Assembly: GCA_016648135.1 (NCBI GenBank)
Contig: JADDOH010023104.1
Coordinates: 434,001-498,000, forward strand
Direction of reading: 5' to 3'
Length of the DNA: 64,000 nucleotides
Origin: Agrypnia vestita
Lineage: Eukaryota; Arthropoda; Insecta; Trichoptera; Phryganeidae
Shown here: piece by piece, positions 55,690 through 64,000 of the stretch
How positions within the stretch are numbered: position 1 is the stretch's first letter
Layout: the number at the start of each line of letters is the position of its first letter
Program-made: the position numbers and the translations under genes
Notes under the pieces: generated by a model
What the model was told of the DNA's origin: nothing
Seen by the model: the letters and a program-made list of their open reading frames with translations, nothing else
Databases searched by the model: none

Positions 55690-56110
55690 TTATCATCACG
55701 ACGTTTCCCCGCGGAGGTAGACAGAGAGGATACAATGACACACTCATCTGTCCTGACACACAACTCTCGCCTCATCCACATTCATACATCTTCGCTCAAT
55801 GATTGTTGAGGCTCCTAAAAGGACCATCCTCCAGTATCCGGTTAATCTGGTCATGCCGCGTCTTCCGCGGTCGTCCTCTCTTTCTGGTGCCGTCAACACT
55901 TGCTTTGTATATTTTCTTACCATTCTTTCCTCATTCATTCGCTCAACATGACCGAACCATCTGAGCCATCCTTTTTTGATTCCATTAATTAGCTATGCTA
56001 AGATCAGCTTTACATTAATTCCTAATATCTTCATTATTTACTCTATCATAAATGTATTTTAATGTCTAAGAGATCTCATCATCTGCATTCGTCTACTTTC
56101 GTTCCTCTTT
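55690..56110 (-). pseudogene. RTE-type LINE C-terminal region
   Basis: The minus strand reads RRMQMMRSLRH, then (past stops) GIKKGWLRWFGHVERMNEER, MVRKYTKQVLTAPEREDDRG, and near the end MNVDEARVVCQDR with a stop. The succession RSLR..., GWLRWFGHVERM, RGRP-like linker, ...DR is characteristic of RTE/Proto2-type LINE C-termini. Multiple stops; no RT. Confidence 0.7.
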
Positions 56111-57100
56111 TGCCATTTAAATAGTTGATTGGGGAATTCAAATTCATCAAACGGACGGATGGAAGACGATCAACGGACAATGGACACGAATTTGACATTT
56201 GACAAAGGTGCAATAATTTTATTTGACTTCAATTTTACATGTATTAAAGCTAATGCATTTTTAAAATTTGATATAAGTTACTGACAATAAATTTTTATAC
56301 GGCAAATAAGTCAGAAATATTGAACAAAATGCAACTTTTAACGTTTCTTATTTACTATTGGTGTTAGCCCCATAAATCAGGTTTAAAAAAAATTGTACCT
56401 ATATTAGGAACAAGCCAGTCATTAATAATTTTGTTACAATATGATATTTGTATTCTAGTTCATTATATGTATATATTTTTGTTCATTAACAAAATAGTAA
56501 TGTTTTTATAATGTGTATATATATTTTTAATTTGCGTCTACATTTTAAATAAATTCCGTTATGGATTAAAGAATTTTAAATCGGAGCATGTCGATACAAA
56601 TATGGCTACTGGCAACTTTTGCATGCTGGCGATTGACTTCGATTCAATTGCCTTATTGATAATTTATGGTAAATTTACGCAGAAATTCATTTGTAACTCT
56701 TATATGGTATCCGCCTTGTGCGAGCCATTCATTCGAAGAAGTCATTGAAACTGGATGCAGCATGTTTAATGTATTTGGGATCGTCAAATGTGGAAGCGCG
56801 CTCGCGCTGGACTTCTAAAGGAATAATCATTCACTGAATCTCCTCAACCATTTATTGGAATCATTAATACATTTACATGTTAATGATGCTGTATCATCTA
56901 GTTTTCAAAGTAACCGCCAAAACCTAGATTTACCACATACACTCCTACTTTAAAAACATAGCATTTTTGTGAAAAAGTGTTGTGACACTATGAATACCTC
57001 AAATAAAAGGTCTCTATTAGGACATTATTTTGTTCTACAGGGATGAACTCCAAATTAGCGGTGGAACGGGGCTATTTTCAATAAATTTTAGGAAGGTTTA
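56111..57100. other. Unassigned; MITE arm fragment at 56270-56345
   Basis: 56270-56345 (TTGATATAAGTTACTGACAA... AATAAGTCAGAAATATTGAA) is a diverged arm of the CAGGGTTATTT MITE family. Otherwise no feature. Confidence 0.4.
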
Positions 57101-57774
57101 GGCCGGCCGCACTTTGGATACGAATTATTACGTACGTACCTATTCGCACGACTACTTTCGTACGCATTGGAGCGCGCACGTTGATTGCGTCTTGCGTTGT
57201 CACGATCAGTTACTTTGCGCATTTCTCCAATGACGTTTGTGCCAAATGAATAATCTATATCTTATGGAAACCTCTATTATGGCAGACTTAAATAATGACA
57301 AATTTCATGACTATCTATCTAATAGATTCACAAATGCTAGGGAGAATCGAAGTGCAACGAGAGCTCATAACATCGGAGAAATATTTAAAAGTTTTTTGTT
57401 CGAAGTACATAATTATACCTCACCTTCATTAAACCAAATTATTTAACTTACAGGTATTTTTTAAGTTTTTTATAGATTCTCCGCCATGATCTGCGCTGAT
57501 GGTCACGTAGTTGAATCACTTTGGTCCCACAAACATTTGTGGTCATGTGTCAAATTTACAAAATTTTCAATATCCATCGTACGAAATCGCAAAAATTTCC
57601 GAACAAATCCGGATCGTGTCGAACGTCGCATCTATACGTGCGTACACGTACTACTAAATCGTGTACAGTGTGCGACGTTCAGTACTACTTCGAAGGTCAG
57701 GAATGTACTTGCGTATTCGTACGTATACGTACTACTCAAATTCGTACGAAAACGCATCAAGTGTGCGGCCGGCG
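57101..57774. mobile_element. Harbinger-like MITE with a small ORF
   Basis: Ends GGCCGGCCGCAC and the complement of CGCCGGCCGCAC are flanked by TTA on both sides (57098-57100, 57775-57777). A 3-bp TTA duplication with G/C-rich tips fits PIF/Harbinger. Both arms carry CGTACG and TTCGTACG words. An uninterrupted frame from ATG 57279 (MADLNNDKFHDYLSNRFTNA ... FLFEVHNYTSPSLNQII) occupies the left half. Confidence 0.6.
57279..57446 (+). CDS. Small ORF of unknown function in the Harbinger-like MITE
   Basis: 55 codons, MADLNNDKFHDYLSNRFTNA, then RENRSATRAHNIGEIF, ending SLNQII and TAA. An earlier in-frame ATG at 57237 would extend it by 14 codons. I do not recognise a domain. It may be a remnant of a DNA-binding accessory protein or chance; no homologous copy is available in the window to test conservation. 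Confidence 0.25.
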   Translation: MADLNNDKFHDYLSNRFTNARENRSATRAHNIGEIFKSFLFEVHNYTSPSLNQII

Positions 57775-57777
57775 TTA

Positions 57778-59188
57778 GAGTTCGTGGAATGAAATGGTGT
57801 TCGTTGAATGATGTTTATTTCACGCCGGAAATATGATCCTGGAACAGGTGAAGAACAAATACAAGTAACAACTAAAGTAAGTAAAATAAGGAAGAAAGAA
57901 ACTGTTGGCGCGCAGCGCAGGTCAGCCAGATGCTATGGCAGAGACCTGACTGCCTCCCTAGCACGACTTTCTTTGTTTCCGTCTGTTTTACGGGCGCAGC
58001 GGTTTGCTTACGTTGACGTAAACAAAACTGCGACGGCTGCGGCTGTCGCTAGTAGGTACACGGCGCAGGGTCGGATCGGTACCACCACAAAACACTATGT
58101 TGTGAAAAGTAGACATTTTGAACATTTACTAGATTATTTTTAACCTTAATGTAAGATATCGTTGTATAATTATTTGTATAGTATGTATAGTATAGTATAA
58201 TTATTTATATAGTAGGTATGTACAGTTATTTCAATTTTTGTTTCAACACAAAGTCGCTAGACACAAATTTTATCGGAGCACCGTTCTTAAATTCACGCTA
58301 ATTGTTTCTAGAATATTTCACACAGGTTCGCACTAATTCACGCCACTAGAATCTTCGCTGCACTTTTTGTCTATCGCTAGGACATTCCGCTCAATTTCGT
58401 AAGTACTTACTCGCACCTTTCGTCTGTCGCTGATCACACTGAATCGCCGCCGCACGGTTCGCTTTTATCGCAGAAATGTAACAGCTCTGCCGCGCACGTG
58501 TCTGTCGTCGCTTTTACGCACGTTTACATACGTACATAAATGTTAGATTTCGCGATGCAACGAGAACGTTCCACTAGTTGCTCCGTATTTCTAGTGTTTT
58601 ATGGTTTCTTCGAGAGTAGTCCAATTGATTCTGGATTCATACGGACCGTTCGAGAGATTTTGATAATGCGCAATTACGATTGTTTAAGACCCTGGTGACA
58701 CTCCTTGTGTGATGATGTTTATCCCTAGAAGATTGTAGCATTGTTATCTCAACATGGTGATTGTTCCGAAGTGAAATGGAAACATGTTATTGCTTATTAC
58801 CTCAATACCTGGGAAGCGTCTCACACATTGCTATGAGATCTCAGAAAAAGCATACTCTGTTAAAATTATCGAGAAAATTGCAAACTGTCGCAGCTGTTGC
58901 GAAATCTTATAGTGCTATGCCGTTATACCTACTATTGGACTTGGCGTTTACGTTGTACGTTTACGTTATTCATCATTAAAATGGATGGAAAATATAAACC
59001 ATGTTATCTCTATGTGGGTTTAATTATAATTTTGTATTTTATTATTCGAGTTTCGAGAGTATCAGAATCTCTCATCGACAGGTGAAATATTAAAAAGACT
59101 GCATTCAAATATAGAAAAAAAATTACGTGGATTAGGTGGAAATACCTACAAATAATTAATTGATTTTTTTATTTTTTTTTTAATAAAA
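57778..59188. other. Unassigned DNA with a GC-rich patch
   Basis: 57900-58080 is CpG-rich. The 111-codon frame at 57808-58143 is Arg/Ala-rich with no family resemblance. TATAG-type simple sequence lies at 58170-58215. Confidence 0.35.
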
Positions 59189-59360
59189 TAGAGATGCGAA
59201 CACGGAATACGTGTCACATCAATATTCTTACTATTTTCAAACTAAGCTAAACGCTTGTGCTATGAAAATAGGACTAACTTCCTAGTCTGGGCTGAGATTC
59301 GAACCCGCGACCATTGGATCACGAGGCGAGTGTCCTAACCACAAGACCAACAAGCTACTC
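59189..59360 (-). repeat. tRNA-derived SINE, copy 6
   Basis: Complete minus-strand copy: tail TAGAGATGCGAACACGG at 59189, B box complement ATTCGAACCC near 59299, and head complement ending at CAAGCTACTC. Poly-T lies at the left junction (59166-59180). Confidence 0.8.
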
Positions 59361-60002
59361 TAAATGAGCCGGAGTTACTGGTGAAAGATGGTTGTAACGG
59401 GAATATTGATAGGAGAGGAGAAGAGTTAATGGAAGTAATACTGTTAAGCAAATTAATACACGACTTTAAATTTCTTTTAATTTATAAGCGTTCAAATTAA
59501 TTTATTTTACTACCTTTACGCGTGACGGGATGAGAAGTTTAATGGTACATGAATGAAAAAAAAAAAACGATTGTCATCCATGATGTGGTTCGCGAACTCA
59601 GAAAAGTTGTTTTTAGTTGGACCACGATTTTATTTTATTGTAGTGTTGAGATTTCTAGAAGTTTGACCAATGTATTAACTCTTACAATCTCCGCATGAAA
59701 TTTCGTAAACTCCGCTTTTTTCTAAATTATCTAACATCTATCCAGTTTACGTTTTTCACCCAATTTAAAATCATAAGTGCTATGCAGATTGCTTGCGGGA
59801 AGGCGCAGTAATCTTTCAGAAAAATAAAGTTAGATCCTGATTGTTGCAAGTTTGCAAAGTGACAGTTGTGTTTGTGCTTGCTCTCTTGGATAATTACTTA
59901 TTTTGGATAAAACAGATATTTATAACCTTTTTTTCCCTTTGTATTTAGTTTATATTTTGTTATATCGTAGCATATTAACGAATTTCCGTTTCTCCGTCCT
60001 TA
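59361..60002. other. Unassigned; probable LINE 5' UTR at its right end
   Basis: The left part is unremarkable. Sequence from about 59820 to 60002 precedes the ORF1 start and may be the LINE 5' UTR; I cannot place the boundary. Confidence 0.35.
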
Positions 60003-61488
60003 ATGGAGGACTTAAGACCTCCGGATCCTCCGGATCTCCCAGATCCTCATCCTTCACCATCTACCATAAGAGGGATATCGCGTTTTCCTTTAGAGGATTC
60101 GGATTCCTCAGAAGATTCCTCTTTTTCAACTTTAAAAAAAAGGAAAATTGAAAAAAGATCTTCGAAAATAAGACCTAAGCCCTCTACCATCATTGCGTCT
60201 CCTCCTATCTCCCCTACGCCTTCAATAAACCCAGCTTTAGAGCCTTCTTCTGCTCCTCAGGTTCCTCTTCCTCATGCTCAACTGTTGTACTCTGATTCAG
60301 CAGTATCCCCTTTTCTGGTCTATGTTCAGAGAACAGAGCGAGGTACAATCCGCCCAATTGATTTTGGTAAACATATTTTGCATCAAAAAACAAAAGGCAT
60401 TCGCCCAGATGGTTGGTATTAAGGCAGAAGGTAGATATAAAATCTCTGTTGAATTTGAATCTGGAACTTTGGCAAACAATTTTGTATCAAGTTTTAGCAA
60501 CTCGCAAAATAATAAATTTAAAGCTTACGTTCCATCCTTTAATGTTAACCGCATGGGTGGCATATCCGTTGATCTTTCAGAGGAAGAAATAATTTCGTAT
60601 GTCTCTACTTCACAAATTATTGGTAAAGTAGTAAAGGCTAGACGTCAAAACTATAAAGATACTTCCTCTGGTACTGTCACATGGAAACCATCACAAACAG
60701 TGGTCCTCACTTTTGAAGGCCAAACCCTCCCTTCTCACATATATCTCTTGTACAATTCTTTGCCGGTAGAACTGTACACTTTCCCAACCATTCAGTGTTA
60801 TAATTGTTTCCGCTATGGACACTCTAAGGTGACATGTAGATCCCCTCCTCGATGCTTCAAATGTGGTGAAAATCATCTTACCAATCAATGCCCGAATCCT
60901 CCTGATGTCCCCACCTGCGTGAACTGTTCAGGTAATCATACAGCGACTAGTTTTTCATGTCCAAAATTAACCAGACAAAAAAACATAAAACAATATATGG
61001 CCGCCAATAATGCATCATATTTTCAAGCATCCAAAATATTCTCGATTTCCAAAAAATCATTTGCCAATGTCTCATCTCAACCTCCCGTTACTCAAACCCC
61101 CCAGAGTTGCCTCTTTACACCTAATCTTCCTGCTACCTCTTTCCGTAAAACCGTATACCATAATCCTAAATCAAAAGTCCCTAGCTCTCCGGGATATGAC
61201 AGACAAGGACATAATGATCAACTATTCTCTTATAGTTCTAACCCATCCAATGTCATTACTTCTAATATTAGCCAACCAACAAAAACTCCTACTCTTCCAC
61301 CATCTACTCCCCTATCAAATGCCATTAGCGATGAAAATTCTTCTTTTATTCAGACTTTACTTATGATACTCATTAATTTCATTTCTAATAGCAATTCTTT
61401 ACCGTCCAACGCTGCTTCTATAATTTCATCCCTTAACTCCCTTCATAATGGCCTCCGAAGTTCAAATCCTTCAGTGGAACAGCCGTAG
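60003..61488 (+). pseudogene. LINE ORF1 (gag-like, CCHC zinc knuckles), one frameshift
   Basis: The start MEDLRPPDPPDLPDPHPS opens a Pro/Ser-rich, low-complexity head. Frame 60003 continues through QRTERGTIRPIDFGKHILHQ, but the gag-like body continues in the frame ending at 61488 (FAQMVGIKAEGRYKISVEFE), so a one-base shift lies near 60400. Three CCHC-type knuckles follow: CYNCFRYGHSKVTC, CFKCGENHLTNQC and CVNCSGNHTATSFSC (60797-60960). The tail is Ser/Pro/Asn-rich. It resembles ORF1 of Jockey/I-type LINEs, which binds the element RNA. The last 41 bases overlap ORF2. Confidence 0.85.
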
Positions 61489-61828
61489 TGCTGTTTGTAA
61501 TAAACATAAAATAGTCTCTCTACTAAAAACTTACAATATAGATATAGCAGCAATATCAGAGACCTGGTTTAAGCAGAACTATCTATTTAAGATCCCAGGA
61601 TTCTCCTGTCTCAGGGATGACCGTCCAGATGGCAAGGGCGGAGTAGCCCTACTTATAAAAAATTCCTTTTCCTTTTCTCAAATCCCTCTTCCGTCCTTTC
61701 CCTCATTCCAAATAGTAGGTGCTAAAGTCAATGATGTGGGATATGTTTCAGTATACTGTCCTCCCAATGGCAACAGTTTTGTACTTGTATATCCCCCACT
61801 ACTCCTATTTCTACTGTATGGACAATGA
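61448..61828 (+). pseudogene. LINE ORF2, apurinic-like endonuclease N-terminal part
   Basis: MASEVQILQWNSRSAVCNKH, then SLLKTYNIDIAAISETW, carry the Asn and Glu motifs of the APE-type endonuclease. SCLRDDRPDGKGGVALLI and the GYVSVYCPPNG strand follow. After CPPNGN the frame becomes non-homologous (SFVLVYPPLLLFLLYGQ), and the His-containing C-terminal part of the domain is missing. About half of the endonuclease has therefore been deleted. Confidence 0.85.
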
Positions 61829-61879
61829 TCCGTAAGTATCAGTCATCTTTTATCCTTCCGTTAAACGGTCTTCCAACAA

Positions 61880-62507
61880 TCTATGGCTAGGAGTGTTTGC
61901 TGACAATCTGGCACCTCCACATGTGCCTCATATCAGTGAATCTCCATCTTTAACTCATTTTTCAAGTCCCACGTCTTGGTTGGATGCTCCTTTTGCTATT
62001 CAATAATTAACCTATCCTCTTCAAAACCTTAAAAATTCCTCGCCCGGGCTGGATAAAATATCCTATATCATGATTCAACATTTTCCTTCCTCCACTTTAA
62101 ATTATTATTTATTTGTCATTAATAAAATATTTGAAACTGGACAAATTCCTGAGGAATGGAAAGTCCAATTGGTTCTCCCAATCCTAAAACCAAATAAAGA
62201 CCCAGATTTTGGATGCTCTTACCGCCCAATAGCCCTATCTTCTTGCATGCTAAAGGTGTTTGAACATATGATTAAAAACCATATTGATTGGTATGCAGAA
62301 CATAATGAACTCCTTTTGTTTTGTTTTTCGTTGGTTTTCGCAAAAAGAAATCTGTTTTTGACAACCTCAGTATTCTTACCTCAGATATTAGAATATCTCT
62401 TTCTCTCGGTAAGTGTACTGCAGCAGCCTTTACTGACATTCGTGGTGCATATGACATGTCTGCAGCCAGTGTCAACCAATTTTAGAATAGGCTGGATATT
62501 CAAATGA
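61880..62507 (+). pseudogene. LINE ORF2, RT N-terminal part
   Basis: Degenerate VFADNLAPPHVPHISESPSL (61890) leads to NLKNSSPGLDKISY, then GQIPEEWKVQLVLPILKPNK, YRPIALSSCMLKVFEHMIKN and HIDWYAEHNELL. These are RT blocks 0-2 (SPG.D.I, W....+.PI.KP.K, YRPI.L.S...K..E..). Beyond 62310 the frame shifts; the other frame gives ILTSDIRISLSLGKCTAAAF and TDIRGAYDM, the next RT block. Confidence 0.8.
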
Positions 62508-62580
62508 GAGACAGTGATATGGGCCTATCAGCTTAAGCTGCCTGCCCATTATCAATAATAATAATAATAATAATAATAAT
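62502..62580 (+). mobile_element. Small (TAA)n-tailed insertion inside the LINE
   Basis: About 75 bp splitting the expected NRLDIQ/ILLKYKL junction, ending CTGCCTGCCCATTATC then nine or so AAT units. It looks like a severely 5'-truncated LINE with a TAA-repeat tail, typical of I-type elements. Confidence 0.5.
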
Positions 62581-63372
62581 ATCTTATTAAAATATAAGCT
62601 TATAAAACTGGGTCTTCCATTAAAATTAGTACAACTAGTCTTTAATATTTTATGTGAAAGGACGATCTTAATAGATGGTCCGTCTCATAAATTAATCAGA
62701 AATCTTTGGAAGGGACTCCCGCAAGGTTCGGTCCTCAGCCCCCTTCTGTATAGTTTATTTACTGCTGACCTTGAAGAGTCCATTCGAGAGATATGCTCCA
62801 TACTCCAATACGCTGATGACATAGCAATTTACTGCTCTGATAAGGATATACATGTTGCTTTAAAGAAGCTTGCTAGAGCTCTCTCGGGGCACAACTCCTG
62901 GCTTATCTCCAATGGACTCGAAATGGCCCCCTCAAAAAGTCAAGCCATAGTTTTCTCAAGAAAACATCGTATTTCCCAGACGTGTGTCACATTTGATGGC
63001 TTTAGTATCCCACTCGCCAATGAAATAAAATTTTTAGGCATTGTCTTCAATAGAAAATTAAATTGGACCTTCCAAGTAACCTCCGTGGTCTCTAAATGCG
63101 AAATGAAATTGAACCTCCTCCGTGCGACATCAGGTGTATGGTGGGGATCTCATCCTTTAACTCTGAAACTCATGTATAATGCCTTTATCCGGAACCATTT
63201 AAATTATGCTAGTTTTCTGCTTGATCCTCTTCCGAAATATTTAGGAATAAAACTAGACAAAATTCAGTCAAAATGCTTGAGGTTGACTATTGGAGCCATG
63301 AGATCATCTCCGATTAATGCATTGCAGGTGGAAACATTGGAGCCCCCTCTCGCAATCAGAAGGCAATATTAA
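62581..63372 (+). pseudogene. LINE ORF2, RT catalytic part and thumb
   Basis: Uninterrupted for 263 codons: ILLKYKLIKLGLPLKLV, GLPQGSVLSPLLYSLFTADL, the catalytic box ILQYADDIAIYCSD, EIKFLGIVFNRKLNW, then WWGSHPLTLKLMYNAFIRNH and LRLTIGAMRSSPINALQVET. YADD holds the two RT metal-binding Asp. The thumb motif LRL..G..RSSP..AL..E is typical of I/R1-like clades. The frame stops at 63370-63372, where a shift is needed to continue. Confidence 0.9.
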
Positions 63373-63390
63373 GCTAACAATTTTACTATA

Positions 63391-63656
63391 AAGTGTTTCA
63401 GGGTCCCCAACCACCCTATTCTTGCTATTTCTGAATCCCTTCTTGATCTCACGAAGTCAAGTGCATATTGGAAAGGTAAAACTCCTCCTCTTTTGACTCG
63501 GAGCTTCTCCAGATTGGGGAGTTTCATCCCTCGAGTTCAATCAAACCCTGTTCTCCCTATCTACAAATTTCCTTTTTCTAATCACATTTTTTCCCCTAAA
63601 GTCATCTCCTTGGGAATTGACAAATTCACTCCTAACCCTAGGAGAATATTTTCTGA
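63391..63656 (+). pseudogene. LINE ORF2, linker between RT and RNase H
   Basis: In another frame the coding continues as FTIKCFRVPNHPILAISESL, then PPLLTRSFSRLGSFIPRVQS and LGIDKFTPNPRRIFSE, and ends at a stop. This linker is poorly conserved in LINEs; its open frame suggests decay since insertion is modest. Confidence 0.65.
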
Positions 63657-63720
63657 ATAATTCTGAATTGAATTGAATTGAACTGAATTGAACTGAATGA
63701 ATGAAAAATTCTGAAAAAAA
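63656..63720. repeat. GAATT/GAACT microsatellite inside the LINE
   Basis: About 45 bp of TTGAA, TGAAT and TGAAC units between the linker and RNase H, followed by an A-rich stretch. It breaks the reading frame and is either a local expansion or the tail of a lost insertion. Confidence 0.65.
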
Positions 63721-63721
63721 T

Positions 63722-64000
63722 AAAGAAAGGTATGGCTGGACTCAAATTTTCACTGACGGATCCAAACTCCAGGTAACCGGCTGTACGGGTGCTGCGTTTT
63801 ATTGTCCAAATGATGGTATCCAAGGTATATTTCAACTCCCAAAAGAGACATCCATTTTTACTGCTGAGTGCTTGGCAATCCGAGAAGCGCTAAAATCATG
63901 TAAACCAAAACAATCAAAGAAGTGCCTTATTCTTTCAGATTCTTTAAGTTCTCTGCTCAAAATTAAATCCAGCCTCTTTCGGCACCCTGATGACCAGATC
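63722..64000 (+). pseudogene. LINE ORF2, RNase H domain (cut by the window end)
   Basis: KERYGWTQIFTDGSKLQVTG carries the first catalytic Asp (TDGS). TSIFTAECLAIREALKSC carries the Glu. KKCLILSDSLSSLLKI carries the second Asp (SDS). The frame is open to the last base. RNase H after RT marks I-like LINE groups and is absent from most Jockey elements. Confidence 0.85.

Larger units (their letters stand above)
60003..64000 (+). mobile_element. Degenerate non-LTR retrotransposon (LINE with RNase H), runs off the window
   Basis: ORF1 (zinc knuckles) overlaps ORF2 (endonuclease, RT, RNase H), in the order seen in the I-like group of LINEs with an RNase H domain. Frameshifts, an internal deletion and small insertions break ORF2. 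RNase H continues past 64000. Confidence 0.85.

Noticed and set aside
57486..58143. Long plus-strand frames around the Harbinger-like right end
   Set aside because: They read through the inverted repeat and a CpG-rich patch with no protein-like motif.

Overview
The window looks like AT-rich nuclear DNA of an insect, most likely a moth or butterfly. The evidence is indirect: GGTTA/TAACC (insect TTAGG telomere-type) tracts, piggyBac-type TTAA elements, mariners of the DD34D type, a tRNA-derived SINE, many GTAGGTACCTAC-type words, and RTE, CR1/Jockey-like and Penelope-like retroelement debris. I found no convincing host protein-coding gene, rRNA gene or functional tRNA gene. Almost everything recognisable is transposable-element sequence, so this is probably intergenic, intronic or repeat-rich chromatin.

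Layout. 0-10 kb: a Tc1/mariner-superfamily element (1745-4388) with a spliced transposase and clean 11-bp inverted ends sits inside an older tandem-unit repeat. Two fragments (409-501 and 9636-9791) are the N-terminus of a second transposase with a similar helix-turn-helix. RTE and CR1/Jockey-like fragments with a telomere-like tract lie at 6.8-7.7 kb, and a foldback element with hammerhead-ribozyme-like cores at 9.0-9.3 kb. 10-22 kb: mostly non-autonomous DNA elements, namely hAT-like elements with 8-bp duplications, a TTAA element, TA-flanked palindromic MITEs, SINE copies and a perfect 44-bp palindrome. Two hAT-like elements at 19.8-21.6 kb lie side by side and share one target octamer.

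22-32 kb: LINE 3' fragments; two related elements (24.7 and 26.3 kb) with 8-bp duplications that each carry a THAP-like first exon, suggesting deleted P-like transposons; and a mariner with one stop codon and a substituted catalytic Asp. 38-41 kb: a nested stack in which a piggyBac remnant contains a palindromic MITE and a second mariner. 41-49 kb: hAT remnants, a Penelope-related foldback repeat, and a three-layer nest at 47.8-49.3 kb (Penelope-like foldback inside a hAT inside a LINE fragment). 50-57 kb: tandem MITEs, several RTE-type C-terminal fragments, and a Harbinger-like MITE. 60-64 kb: a degenerate non-LTR retrotransposon (gag-like ORF1 with zinc knuckles, truncated endonuclease, RT, RNase H) that runs off the window end.

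The most interesting signal is the pair of Penelope-associated inverted-repeat elements at 9.0 and 48.5 kb. Both arms of both carry a hammerhead-type core, and the stem shows a compensatory base-pair change between copies. Next are the THAP-exon elements, the duplicated cassette exon and TIR-embedded start codon of the 1.7-4.4 kb transposase, and the nested or tandem insertion histories readable from target duplications. All family names come from motif recognition by eye; no database search was run.
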